NCBI RefSeq assembly: GCF_015222005.1 | Contig: NZ_JADFFL010000002.1 | Span: 248,001 to 312,000 of the forward strand | Direction of reading: 5' to 3' | Length of the DNA: 64,000 bases | Source of the DNA: Mucilaginibacter myungsuensis | GTDB lineage: Bacteria; Bacteroidota; Bacteroidia; Sphingobacteriales; Sphingobacteriaceae | Shown here: positions 34,462 to 42,938 of the stretch, in pieces | Layout of the letters: each line of letters starts with the position of its first letter | How positions within the stretch are numbered: the stretch's first letter is position 1 | The notes under the pieces: generated by a model | Database searches by the model: none | What the model was told of the DNA's origin: nothing | The model's input: only the letters and a program-made list of their open reading frames with translations | Program-made: the position numbers and the translations under genes

Positions 34462-35238
34462 ATGAGCTATCAAAACATCCTGGTCGATACCAAAGACCGC
34501 ATCCAATACATCACCATTAACCGCGAGACCAAACTTAACGCGCTGAATAAAGAAACGCTGGACGAATTACACACCGCCTTGACGCAAGCGTTTGCCGATG
34601 ACAGCGTAGGCGGCCTGATCATCACCGGGGCAGGGACCAAAGCGTTTGTAGCCGGGGCCGATATCTCAGGCTTCCCCGCTCTGGACGCGGCGGGTGGTAC
34701 TGCCCTCGCGCAAGAAGGCCAGACCAAAGTTTTTGATCTGATAGCCAACGGTCCAAAGCCGATCATTGCCGCCGTTAACGGTTTTGCTTTAGGCGGTGGT
34801 TTGGAATTGGCCATGGCCTGCCACATCCGCATAGCGAGTGATAACGCCAAAATGGGTCTACCCGAACTAACCTTAGGGTTGATCCCCGGCTACGGCGGCA
34901 CCCAGCGCCTGCCGCAATTGGTTGGCAAAGGCAAAGCGATGGAAATGATCCTGACATCAGACATGCTCACCGCCGACCAAGCCCTGCAACACGGCCTGGT
35001 CAACCACGTGACCGAACAATCCGCGCTTATTGCCAAAGCCGAAGAGATACTGAACAAGATCTTGTCACGCTCCCCCTTTGCCGTTACCGCGGCCATTACG
35101 GCCATTAACGCGGCCGGCTCTGCCGATGGTTATCAGCAAGAGATCGCCCTATTTGGCAATTGCTTCGGCACAGCCGATATGAAAGAGGGCGTTGATGCCT
35201 TTTTGAATAAGCGGAAGCCGGTGTTTACGGGAAAGTAG
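34462..35238 (+). CDS. Enoyl-CoA hydratase/isomerase family protein
   Basis: 258 residues from the ATG at 34462 (an in-frame TTG nine bases earlier is less likely). Crotonase motifs: KAFVAGADISGF (oxyanion hole), ALGGGLELAMACHIRIAS and LPELTLGLIPGYGGTQRLP with both catalytic Glu candidates. It hydrates 2-enoyl-CoA, as in beta-oxidation or butyryl-CoA routes. Coupled in direction and spacing to the B12-binding gene. Confidence 0.93.
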   Translation: MSYQNILVDTKDRIQYITINRETKLNALNKETLDELHTALTQAFADDSVGGLIITGAGTKAFVAGADISGFPALDAAGGTALAQEGQTKVFDLIANGPKPIIAAVNGFALGGGLELAMACHIRIASDNAKMGLPELTLGLIPGYGGTQRLPQLVGKGKAMEMILTSDMLTADQALQHGLVNHVTEQSALIAKAEEILNKILSRSPFAVTAAITAINAAGSADGYQQEIALFGNCFGTADMKEGVDAFLNKRKPVFTGK

Positions 35239-35350
35239 AAGGTTGCGCTTTAAATAATTCTTTCATCCTGACGAAGGGAGGACCCCAACATTAAGCAGGT
35301 CCCAATAAGTTTTGTGGCGAAGTCCCCGTTCTTGCCCATGATAAGTCTTA

Positions 35351-35517
35351 AAATGCTTTAAAGTCGCGCTTCCCCTTTTGAGAGGGGTCAGGGGTGTGTT
35401 CAGCCTGCAAGGTCTGCGATAACACACCCCTATGTAAGTTTGTGCTTTCTGTTAATTGAATGCGTCCCCTCTCCAGAGAGGAGACTTAGGCTTGTCATCT
35501 CACCTTAAAAAATTAAT
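35351..35517. repeat. Dispersed multi-hairpin repeat, copy 1
   Basis: Shares its frame with the copy at 63074-63232: ATGCTTTAAAGTCGCGCTTCC at the start, CAAGGTCTGCGA in the middle, GGCTTGTCATCTCACCTT at the end. Three hairpins: CCCCTTTTGAGAGGGG, AGGGGTGTGTT/AACACACCCCT and CCTCTCCAGAGAGG. The rest of the 35239-35709 gap has only a degenerate TCATCCTGACGAAGGGAGGA repeat end and no supported gene. Confidence 0.75.
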
Positions 35518-35709
35518 TTCATAACAAGTTTGTAGTGGGTGCAAGGGCGAGCAATGTCGACAAAAACCCCGCCTGTCATCTTCTTTTCTAAGGTGTTCAT
35601 CTCAATTTCATTTTACGTATAGGTTAAGCTGCTACTTTTATTTTGCACTTACAGGCGTGGTTTAATTTCAACCCCGGCGATAACCGTTGCCGATAATAAC
35701 CTAAGCGAA

Positions 35710-36051
35710 ATGAAAAAACTGATCTTGATACTTCTTGCGTTATCGATAGCGCCTCAACTGATGGCCCGGCAGGGTGGGAAAACGGGTACCGATAAGATCA
35801 CGAACATCGATACACCGCATCTTACCCGTCCGCCAAAAGCCGCGAGGATCGAGGACCTGATCAGTAAACTGCCATCGTTGCCCCAAGATACAAGCAACAA
35901 CGCGATCCGCATCCGGATGGACTGCAGGGACGTTTTCCAAGCCGGAACACCCGGCAGCAAATTGCCGCCGCCCGGACTAACATCAACAAATAGTTCGACA
36001 CCTAAAAAAACCAGCGGCCGACAGAAACCCCGAACGGGCAACGGTCCATAG
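35710..36051 (+). CDS. Small secreted hypothetical protein
   Basis: 113 residues, not recognised. A clear signal peptide (MKKLILILLALSIAPQLMA) is followed by a low-complexity, Pro/Thr/Ser/Lys-rich chain with no fold signature and one Cys (RMDCRD). It lies 79 nt before the VWA-fusion gene on the same strand and may share its promoter. The signal peptide is the main support. Confidence 0.55.
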   Translation: MKKLILILLALSIAPQLMARQGGKTGTDKITNIDTPHLTRPPKAARIEDLISKLPSLPQDTSNNAIRIRMDCRDVFQAGTPGSKLPPPGLTSTNSSTPKKTSGRQKPRTGNGP

Positions 36052-36130
36052 CATTCCGCGCTTCACCAGATCTTCTTATTAACCAATATTTCACCCGGCG
36101 ATATGCATCGCCACAGAACCCCTTTGTCTT

Positions 36131-38284
36131 ATGAAAAAGCTCATCTTCCTACTTTTTGCAACGCTGGCCTGGGGCCAAGTGTCGGCACAACAAACTAAGA
36201 TCAACACTAAAACGCAACAGGCGGTCGGTACCATAACGGTCAGCGGATCTGTTGTAGATACAACCGGCGCTGCCTTGCCGGGCGCGATCGTTAAGTTAAT
36301 GTCGGCGCAGGATACGCTGACCAAAAATACTGACGTAAATGGCAAGTTCACTTTTAGCGCGGTCAGCCAACCAAGTTTCTCCATTTTTGTAAGCACCCTG
36401 GGTTATCGGTCGCAACTAAAAAAGTTCAGTTTCAAAGCCGATAGAAAAACCATTACCTTAGATCCGTTGGTGATGCGATCGGAATCTCTTGTTTTGCATG
36501 AGGTTGTCATCAACCAACCAAATACCCCATACAAACTTGATGTGGTAGAATACCGCTCATCAGAATATAAGGTGCGCAACAACCAACCTATTGACGATCT
36601 GCTTAAAAAGATGGCCGGCGTGGCAGTTGCGCCCAACGGGGCGATCACTCATAACGGGCAGGCTATAACCAACATCAGGGTCAATGGTAAACGATTTATC
36701 GGCGGCGATCCGGCGCAGGCTTTAAAAAACCTCCCTGCCGAGGTCATAGAAAGGATACAGGTGATCGACGACTATGGCCAACAGGCTAACCTAACGGGCG
36801 TAAAGGTGGGCGACCCGGCCAAAGTGTTGAACATTTCGGTACAAACGCCCGAGGGTAACACAGAATCGTACGCCAAACTGATCGAGAACCGTTATCAAAA
36901 CCCTTACGATGCTCCGCTGTCTACTTTTTCTGTCGATGTGGATAATGCATCGTACAGTAATATCCGCCGTTTCATCAACAATGGACAGCTACCGCTGAAA
37001 GACGCGGTGCGCATAGAGGAGATGATCAATTATTTTAAATATCAATTACCTGAACCTAAGGGCAGCCGGCCGGTGGCTATTGCCACCGAGCTTTCTGCCG
37101 CTCCATGGGCGCCGGAGCACAGATTGTTGCGCGTGGGTCTGAAAGCCCGCACCGTCCCTACCGATAAATTGCCGGCCAGCAACCTGGTGTTTTTGATCGA
37201 TGTTTCGGGATCGATGAACGCGGAGAATAAGCTACCGCTGGTAAAGGAGTCGATGAAGATGCTGGTGCAGCAATTACGCAGCAAGGATAAGGTATCGATA
37301 GTGGTGTATGCCGGGGCCGCAGGGCAGGTATTGCCCGCCACCCATGCCGATCAAAAACAGGTGATCTTTGATGCCATTGATCGGTTAGAGGGAGGCGGAT
37401 CTACTGCCGGTGGTGCGGGCATTAAGCTGGCTTATAAAATAGCCCGACAAAATTTGATCAAAGGCGGCAATAACCGCGTGATCCTGGCAACCGACGGCGA
37501 CTTTAACGTTGGCGAAAGCAGCGACGAAAGTATGGAAGCCCTGATCACCAAAGAGCGGGAAAGCGGCGTCGACCTATCTGTCTTAGGTTTTGGGATGGGT
37601 AACTACAAGGACAGTAAAATGGAGACCTTGGCCGACAAAGGCAATGGAAATTATGCCTACATCGATAACATGACCGAGGCGCACAAAGCCCTGGTAAGCG
37701 AATTTGGCGGAACGATATTCACCGTTGCTAAGGATGTGAAACTACAGATAGAATTTAATCCCGCTAAAGTACAGGCCTACCGACTGATCGGGTACGAGAA
37801 CCGGATGCTGGCCAAAGAGGATTTTAACAACGATAAAAAAGATGCCGGCGATATGGGGTCGGGCCATACGGTGACGGCGTTGTACGAGATAGTACCTGTC
37901 GGCGCGAAGGACCCGATGAGCGTTGACCCTTTGAAATATCAGAAACCTGCACGCATGCAAAACACCAACTCAAACGAAATGCTGACCATTAAATTTCGCT
38001 ACAAAGAGCCGCAAGGCAATGCAAGTAAACTAAGCGAGACCATTGTGTACGATAAAACGGTCAGCCCTGATCAGTTATCGGCAGATCATCGCTTTGCCGC
38101 GGCGGTTGCCGAGATAGGGATGTTGCTTCGTGGGTCTGAATTTAAAGGTGATGCTACTTTTGAGCATGCTATCAGTCTGGCTAAAAGTGCAAAGGGAAAT
38201 GACGAGGACGGTTACCGTGCAGAGTTCATCCGCCTGGCTGAAACCGCTGCTGCGATGAGCCGGACGGAGTTAGCGGGCAAATGA
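36131..38284 (+). CDS. Plug-VWA fusion: CarboxypepD_reg, TonB-plug-like and YfbK-type VWA protein
   Basis: 717 residues. Signal peptide to VSAQ (20); CarboxypepD_reg-like 35-115; a TonB-plug-like domain 118-237 (PIDDLLKKMAGVAV, NIRVNGKRFIGGDPAQALKN, IQVIDDYGQQANLTGVKVGD); then a YfbK-type VWA with NPYDAPLSTFSVDVDNASY (258-276), MIDAS DVSGS (357-361) and a DUF3520-like C-terminus. The plug part is close to residues 140-230 of the receptor at 46417-49320, but no barrel follows. A periplasmic scaffold or metal-dependent adhesion role is likely; the plug may dock to another protein (inference). Confidence 0.85.
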   Translation: MKKLIFLLFATLAWGQVSAQQTKINTKTQQAVGTITVSGSVVDTTGAALPGAIVKLMSAQDTLTKNTDVNGKFTFSAVSQPSFSIFVSTLGYRSQLKKFSFKADRKTITLDPLVMRSESLVLHEVVINQPNTPYKLDVVEYRSSEYKVRNNQPIDDLLKKMAGVAVAPNGAITHNGQAITNIRVNGKRFIGGDPAQALKNLPAEVIERIQVIDDYGQQANLTGVKVGDPAKVLNISVQTPEGNTESYAKLIENRYQNPYDAPLSTFSVDVDNASYSNIRRFINNGQLPLKDAVRIEEMINYFKYQLPEPKGSRPVAIATELSAAPWAPEHRLLRVGLKARTVPTDKLPASNLVFLIDVSGSMNAENKLPLVKESMKMLVQQLRSKDKVSIVVYAGAAGQVLPATHADQKQVIFDAIDRLEGGGSTAGGAGIKLAYKIARQNLIKGGNNRVILATDGDFNVGESSDESMEALITKERESGVDLSVLGFGMGNYKDSKMETLADKGNGNYAYIDNMTEAHKALVSEFGGTIFTVAKDVKLQIEFNPAKVQAYRLIGYENRMLAKEDFNNDKKDAGDMGSGHTVTALYEIVPVGAKDPMSVDPLKYQKPARMQNTNSNEMLTIKFRYKEPQGNASKLSETIVYDKTVSPDQLSADHRFAAAVAEIGMLLRGSEFKGDATFEHAISLAKSAKGNDEDGYRAEFIRLAETAAAMSRTELAGK

Positions 38285-38318
38285 CCGCCATCCCAAGTCA
38301 CGCAGTATTATTAAATGC

Positions 38319-38345
38319 AAAAACCCGGCTATTGACCGGGTTTTT
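38319..38345. terminator. Bidirectional terminator between the VWA gene and the small membrane gene
   Basis: AAAAACCCGG (38319-38328), 7-nt loop, CCGGGTTTTT (38336-38345): A-run and T-run flank a GC stem, serving both converging genes. Confidence 0.88.
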
Positions 38346-38364
38346 GCTAAAATATGCTTTAGAG

Positions 38365-38520
38365 TTATATGGCGGCGGACCTTCTGATCAATCCCAGCAC
38401 AAGTGCTATTACGGCTATTACTAATAATACGTGTATTAAACCTCCGGCTGAATACGCGAATACGCCCAATGCCCATCCTATGATGAGTATAACGGCTACG
38501 ATGTACAATAATGATCTCAT
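38365..38520 (-). CDS. lmo0937-family small membrane protein
   Basis: 51 residues: MRSLLYIVAVILIIGWALGV, then FAYSAGGLIHVLLVIAVIAL and VLGLIRRSAAI. Two transmembrane helices around SAGGLIH are the signature of the lmo0937/DUF5670 family, widespread, stress-linked and of unknown function. It is short but unmistakable. Confidence 0.85.
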   Translation of the reverse strand: MRSLLYIVAVILIIGWALGVFAYSAGGLIHVLLVIAVIALVLGLIRRSAAI

Positions 38521-38679
38521 GGTAGATTGTGTTTTAGTTAATAATTTATCTACTGAGATATTACAATAGCCGTGCCGAACAAAAAATTTTAGTGTTAATT
38601 ATTTTGAGGGAACCAAAAGGTGTGTATTAAGCCGATCGATATAGACGGAAGTTGTGTGCAAAAAAGGTCGGAAAAAACA

Positions 38680-38712
38680 AAAGTCCCCTAAGCGCTCGCC
38701 GCCGGGGACTTT
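38680..38712. other. Hairpin in the 38521-38877 gap
   Basis: AAAGTCCCC (38680-38688) pairs with GGGGACTTT (38704-38712) over a 15-nt GC-rich loop. Another short stem (GGCGA/TCGCC) follows near 38739-38752. No promoter or ORF is visible, so this could be a terminator without U-run, or part of a small RNA. Confidence 0.4.
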
Positions 38713-38877
38713 CAACCTAAACCTTATCACAATAAGCCGGCGAAGGATCGCCGACCGTTGATAGGTCCAAGCTAATAACTTTTTAATTAACTCGTATAGA
38801 TTATAAAAAATTTAACGGGTGCTTATCGACCGATTTTGTAGTCATTAAGTTTTTTAACCAAGGGTGTTAAATTTTTA

Positions 38878-40674
38878 CTATTGCTTTAACCACTTGGTTT
38901 TAACCGCCACTTGTTCGGCAGTTGGATTCGGTACACTAACTATATCATACCTCACTTGGTTATTCCTTAAAAGGGTAACAGGGATGCTGTAAGGAAGACC
39001 GTCGCGCAATACACTAAGGGTTACCTTGTCACCTACTTTGCGGTTAGTAGTAATTGCCCTCAGCGTAGTGAACGGCTGACCGTCCACAGCGGTGATCTCG
39101 TCGTTCACATTCAAGCCATCATTCCAGGCGGCGCTGCCGCGTAATACGGTCGCGATCATGGGTTTTGTACCCGGCGGCGACATGGTGATACCTAAGGTTG
39201 GCACGTTGGTTTCGGCTAAACTATCAACCGCTTTCAGGCCGGCGTAAGCCAGGTATTTGTTGTAGTCCATGGCATCCAGCCCGGTGATATATTTGTTATA
39301 GATATCGTCCACTTTCGTCCCGGCGAATTTTTCTACACCTGCTTTAAACTCGGCATCGGTGTAGCCTCGTTTCTTCACTTTGTAGTATTCGTTATACAGG
39401 TGTTTCATAGCATCGTCCAGGCTGTACTTGCCTTTACTGCCCTTAATGATCTCCAGATCGAACATCATGGCCACTATAGACCCTTTGCTGTAGTAAGAGA
39501 TACCCGCGTTAACGCTGTTCTCTGTCGGGCGGTAGTATTTTATCCAGGCATCAAAGCTGGCCTCGGCCAGTGGCTGCACGCGGCTGCCCGGTGTATTGTC
39601 GATCAGGTTCATGTCGCTGGTGATCATCTTCAGATAGTTATCGTCCGAATATAAGCCCATACGGTGTACCACTAAATTATCGTAGTAAGCGGTAAAACCT
39701 TCGGCTATCCAAAGGTTGGTGGTATAATTCTCTACATCGTAATTGAACGGACCTAAAGCGATCGGGCGTAAGCGTTTCACATTCCACAGGTGGAAGTGTT
39801 CGTGAGCGGCAAGCGCTAAAAAGCGTTGGTAACCACCTTCGCTGCCGTACTGGTTACGTACTACCTGCAACACGGTCGACGACAGGTGCTCGATACCGCC
39901 GCCGCTTTTGCTGTAGTTATGCACCAGGAAAACGTAACGTTTGTTAGGGTTCTCTCCAAAGATCGCGGTCTCTTTCTCTACCAATATCTTCAGGTCCTTT
40001 TTCATGCGCTCTCTATCGTAGTTACCGCCAAGGCACATGGCTATCTCGTATTCGGTATTGCCCGACTTGAAGCCGAACACATCCTGGTTACCCACCTCGA
40101 TCGGCGAATCGTACAGGATATCGTAATTAGGTGCCACGACGGTGAATTGGTCGTCGCCAACTTTATCTAAACTGGTTGATACTTTGTCCCAACCTTTGTA
40201 TGGTTTTATATGAACGGTAGAAGCGTTAGCGATAGCACCAGCCGGATATAGGAAAGTGCTCGCACCTACAATAAAACCCTGGGCAGAGGTCACATAATTG
40301 TTCCTTACCGACATCTCGAAGCAGTAAAGTGAGTATTTCACCTTCAAGCTTTTAGCGCCCGCAAGGCTAACGCGCCAGGTGCTTTTGTCGGTCTTTTTAA
40401 ATATAAGGGATTTACCTGCGTTCTCGGCGGAGAACGACTCGAGGTGTTTAGCATACTCGCGTACCATGTACGATCCGGGCGTCCAAACGGGTAATTTCAG
40501 GTCGATGGTAGGTTGGGTAATGCCGCTGATATTCATCTCCACCTCTACGTAGTGGGTCTGTGCCTGGGGAAATGATAAAGTATAATCGATCTTTAAATTG
40601 CCTGCAGCCTGGGCGGGGTCCATCATAGTTAAAACAGTTAAACAAGTGGTCAATAGTCCAATAATAGTTTTCAT
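38878..40674 (-). CDS. M61 family metallopeptidase (glycyl aminopeptidase-like)
   Basis: 598 residues; signal peptide to MDPAQAA (~24). An N-terminal beta domain (LDYTLSFPQ-like region 28-190) leads to the catalytic domain with zinc site HEHFHLWNVKRLRP and distal Glu in LWIAEGFTAYYDNL, both typical of M61. Residues about 490-590 are a PDZ domain (LGITMSPPG ... AAWNDGLNVNDEITAVDGQP). Secreted or periplasmic peptidase, cutting next to small residues in studied members. Confidence 0.93.
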   Translation of the reverse strand: MKTIIGLLTTCLTVLTMMDPAQAAGNLKIDYTLSFPQAQTHYVEVEMNISGITQPTIDLKLPVWTPGSYMVREYAKHLESFSAENAGKSLIFKKTDKSTWRVSLAGAKSLKVKYSLYCFEMSVRNNYVTSAQGFIVGASTFLYPAGAIANASTVHIKPYKGWDKVSTSLDKVGDDQFTVVAPNYDILYDSPIEVGNQDVFGFKSGNTEYEIAMCLGGNYDRERMKKDLKILVEKETAIFGENPNKRYVFLVHNYSKSGGGIEHLSSTVLQVVRNQYGSEGGYQRFLALAAHEHFHLWNVKRLRPIALGPFNYDVENYTTNLWIAEGFTAYYDNLVVHRMGLYSDDNYLKMITSDMNLIDNTPGSRVQPLAEASFDAWIKYYRPTENSVNAGISYYSKGSIVAMMFDLEIIKGSKGKYSLDDAMKHLYNEYYKVKKRGYTDAEFKAGVEKFAGTKVDDIYNKYITGLDAMDYNKYLAYAGLKAVDSLAETNVPTLGITMSPPGTKPMIATVLRGSAAWNDGLNVNDEITAVDGQPFTTLRAITTNRKVGDKVTLSVLRDGLPYSIPVTLLRNNQVRYDIVSVPNPTAEQVAVKTKWLKQ

Positions 40675-40776
40675 AACCGCAAGTTAGTAAAATAGCTGTG
40701 TTTGTTAATATGCGGATATTGCCTAAGGTAAAAAGGTTTCGTTTTAGGAGAGAGGTGTTTGGGATGCACCACATTT

Positions 40777-40876
40777 TACCCCTTATCAACGTCCGTGCTA
40801 AAGCAGGGTCTGTGTGTTCCCCTAAATTTAGGGAAAGCAATGGCAGTGCAATTGGCAAGAGCTTTAATAAGGGGTA
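40777..40876. repeat. 100-nt repeat with terminal inverted repeats, copy A
   Basis: TACCCCTTAT (40777-40786) is mirrored by ATAAGGGGTA (40867-40876). The interior matches the copy at 41821-41924: GTGCTAAAGCAGGGTC, CCCCTAAATTTAGGG, AAAGCAATGGCAGTGCAATTG. No coding capacity; MITE-like. Confidence 0.75.
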
Positions 40877-40888
40877 TTTGTACATGGA

Positions 40889-41713
40889 TCAAGGCCTCTT
40901 AGCCATCGTATATTCGCCAGCAACATCAGTAGTGGCGTAGCGCGCTTGCGCAAGTCCTGCCATCACGGCGTTGGCCGCGTCAACTTCCGCTTGCGGTGCC
41001 GGGGTGCCGTCAGGGCCTTTAATGCCGGATATCCGTAGCTGGCTGGCCGCGCTTACGGTGTACTTGTCGGGGCCACCGTTAAGTAAGATCTGATATTTAA
41101 AACCGGCATCATTTTGTGATAGGCCCAGATATTTTAAAGGGATACACAATTCGTAACGGTAACCTAACTGATCATCAAAACGTCCGGCCGCTTTAATGCC
41201 CTGATCGTTAAATATGGATATGATCGTATCTACACCTTTAATGCCCCTTACCCCTATCTCTTTAGCTTTAGATGCAAATAAAGTATTGTTCTTTACAACG
41301 ATGGGGTCCTCTGTATCGGCAGAGAATATCTGGCCCCTTTGCGGTGCATCAAATGACGGCAGTTCTTTATAAGAAAAAACGGGGTAACGGGTGCTCACTT
41401 TTTCCGCACTGGTCTTAACAATAAATGTTATCCCACCCGACATGGCTTTATAGAATATCCCCGCACGGTCGGTGACATGAATAGAAAGATAGAGGTTCTC
41501 ATCGTCATTAGCGATGACATAACTTGCGCCGATAGCCATGTTCTTGGCTTGGTAACCTGCGCTCCACTCGTTGGCTTTGCCATCGATCTTGACGTTGGTG
41601 GGAGCCCACACACTTTTTTCTTGTTTGTTCGGGAGCTTTTGCGCCGAAGCTGAGAAACAGGCGGATGCGCATAACATTGCAGCGCAAAATTTAAATATCA
41701 GTTTAGGTTTCAT
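40889..41713 (-). CDS. Secreted CBM9-like domain protein (paralogue 2)
   Basis: 274 residues; signal peptide to CFSASAQ (~24), then QKLPNKQEKSVWAPTNVKID, GKANEWSAGYQA and SYVIANDDENLYLSIHVTD, matching the same positions in the protein at 31945-32850 some 9 kb away. The conserved second half (FDDQLGYRYELCIPLKYLGL, then FKYQILLNGG) also aligns. This copy lacks the Gly-rich insertion. A CBM9/DOMON-like ligand-binding role is likely; ligand unknown. Confidence 0.7.
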   Translation of the reverse strand: MKPKLIFKFCAAMLCASACFSASAQKLPNKQEKSVWAPTNVKIDGKANEWSAGYQAKNMAIGASYVIANDDENLYLSIHVTDRAGIFYKAMSGGITFIVKTSAEKVSTRYPVFSYKELPSFDAPQRGQIFSADTEDPIVVKNNTLFASKAKEIGVRGIKGVDTIISIFNDQGIKAAGRFDDQLGYRYELCIPLKYLGLSQNDAGFKYQILLNGGPDKYTVSAASQLRISGIKGPDGTPAPQAEVDAANAVMAGLAQARYATTDVAGEYTMAKRP

Positions 41714-41756
41714 AATTCAATTATAGTATAAGATCTGAAATGTAGGTCGTTGTCAT

Positions 41757-41815
41757 TTCCTCGCCGATCGCTCGGCCAGCGGGTTAAAATCCAGCGCTAA
41801 ACTTACCCAACGCTC
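41757..41815 (-). pseudogene. Detached second copy of the TfoX gene 3' end
   Basis: On the minus strand this reads ERWVSLALDFNPLAERSARK and a stop, nearly the same as the last 20 residues of the intact gene at 41935-42276 (ERWVGSALDFNPLAERSARR). It has no start codon or upstream coding part. The two copies flank the repeat at 41821-41924. Confidence 0.75.
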
Positions 41816-41820
41816 TATTT

Positions 41821-41924
41821 TACCCCCTTATTAGCAGTCTGTGCTAAAGCAGGGTCCATGGTATTCCCCTAAATTTAGGGGAAAGCAATGGCAGTGCAAT
41901 TGGCAATGGCTTTAATAAGGGGTA
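41821..41924. repeat. 104-nt repeat with terminal inverted repeats, copy B
   Basis: Starts TACCCCCTTATTA and ends TTAATAAGGGGTA; the interior matches copy A at 40777-40876, with the ends best conserved. It lies 10 nt past the TfoX stop, between the gene and the detached copy of its 3' end. Confidence 0.75.
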
Positions 41925-41934
41925 ATCCCTACTA

Positions 41935-42276
41935 TCACCTCCTCGCGGACCGCTCGGCCAGCGGGTTAAAATCCAGCGCTGAACCTACCCAACGCTCCAA
42001 TTGCGTTTGGTTTTGCAGCATATCAAAGTCTATGTAAACATAACCCTTCATGGCGGTGTTGCCGCGTTTCATCAGGGAGATGCCTTCTTTATCTACTACC
42101 GCTTCATAAACCTCCGGTGCTAAACGTGCGAAGATCTTATCCGTCTTCACGGCTACGCAAAGTTTATCATCTACCAAAAACGCCAACCCGCCAAACATGG
42201 CACGCTCTTCTACTTTATCGGTGCGATCGGCAATGATCTCGCGCACACGGTTCACCATAGTTTCATCGTAGGGCAT
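41935..42276 (-). CDS. TfoX N-terminal-domain protein
   Basis: 113 residues of the TfoX_N fold: MVNRVREIIADRTDKVEERA, MFGGLAFLVDDKLCVAVKTD, YVYIDFDMLQNQTQLERWV. The family includes the competence regulator TfoX, but single-domain bacterial homologues like this have no known competence role. Its last 20 codons are duplicated at 41757-41815. Confidence 0.85.
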   Translation of the reverse strand: MPYDETMVNRVREIIADRTDKVEERAMFGGLAFLVDDKLCVAVKTDKIFARLAPEVYEAVVDKEGISLMKRGNTAMKGYVYIDFDMLQNQTQLERWVGSALDFNPLAERSARR

Positions 42277-42339
42277 CGTTTTGAATGAGTGAGGGAGTGG
42301 ATGAGCGGATGAGTGAGTGTTTTTGAATGAAGAATATTT

Positions 42340-42894
42340 CTATTGTGCTTCTGCCAAAGCCGTAGGCAATCCATCCAGACTTACTAAATTCTTCTCGCGC
42401 TTGTAAACCTCCAAGCCTTCGGCCCCCTTGTTTTGTGCCCATTTTTCACCATGGTCCCGCTCCCCCACATATTCATAGTAAGGGACACTGAACCCACAGG
42501 ATGTTTGTACTTTATGCACATCTGATACGATGAACTGACGGATAGCCAGCGGCACATCAAACATCTCTGCAAATTCTTCCCACTCTGCATCACCCGGTAA
42601 AACGGTGCGACCCGTCCCGTACAAACGCAAAATATTCGGCGGGCCATCATAAGCGCAAAACATCAGGGTGATGCGGCCATTCTCCAGAATATGTGCCGAT
42701 GTTTCGTTACCGCTACCAACAATATCCATGTAAACCACTTTGGTTGGCGACAATACGCGGAAACTATCCATCCCTTTGGGCGACAGGTTTACGTGGCCAT
42801 CGGCCTGTAGCGGGGCGGTGGCTACAAAATACATTTTCTGTTTTTGTATAAAGGCGGCATGCGCCGGGGTCATCTCGTCAAAAAATTTTCCCAT
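42340..42894 (-). CDS. Pyridoxamine 5'-phosphate oxidase-like flavoprotein
   Basis: 184 residues of the PNPOx-like split-barrel: FIQKQKMYFVATAPLQADGH, NLSPKGMDSFRVLSPTKV, GNETSAHILENGRITLMFCA and YGTGRTVLPGD. It probably binds FMN or F420-like cofactors; the substrate is not defined. Also CGFSVPYYEYVGERD, seen in this subgroup of small 'pyridoxamine oxidase family' proteins. Confidence 0.88.
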   Translation of the reverse strand: MGKFFDEMTPAHAAFIQKQKMYFVATAPLQADGHVNLSPKGMDSFRVLSPTKVVYMDIVGSGNETSAHILENGRITLMFCAYDGPPNILRLYGTGRTVLPGDAEWEEFAEMFDVPLAIRQFIVSDVHKVQTSCGFSVPYYEYVGERDHGEKWAQNKGAEGLEVYKREKNLVSLDGLPTALAEAQ

Positions 42895-42938
42895 GGTTTG
42901 ATGTGCTTATGATCAAAAATACGGTTTCGGGGCCGACG

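Noticed and set aside
35239..35709. CRISPR array or mobile element in the repeat-rich gap
   Set aside because: Repeats are not evenly spaced or directly repeated with spacers, and no cas or transposase gene is near.
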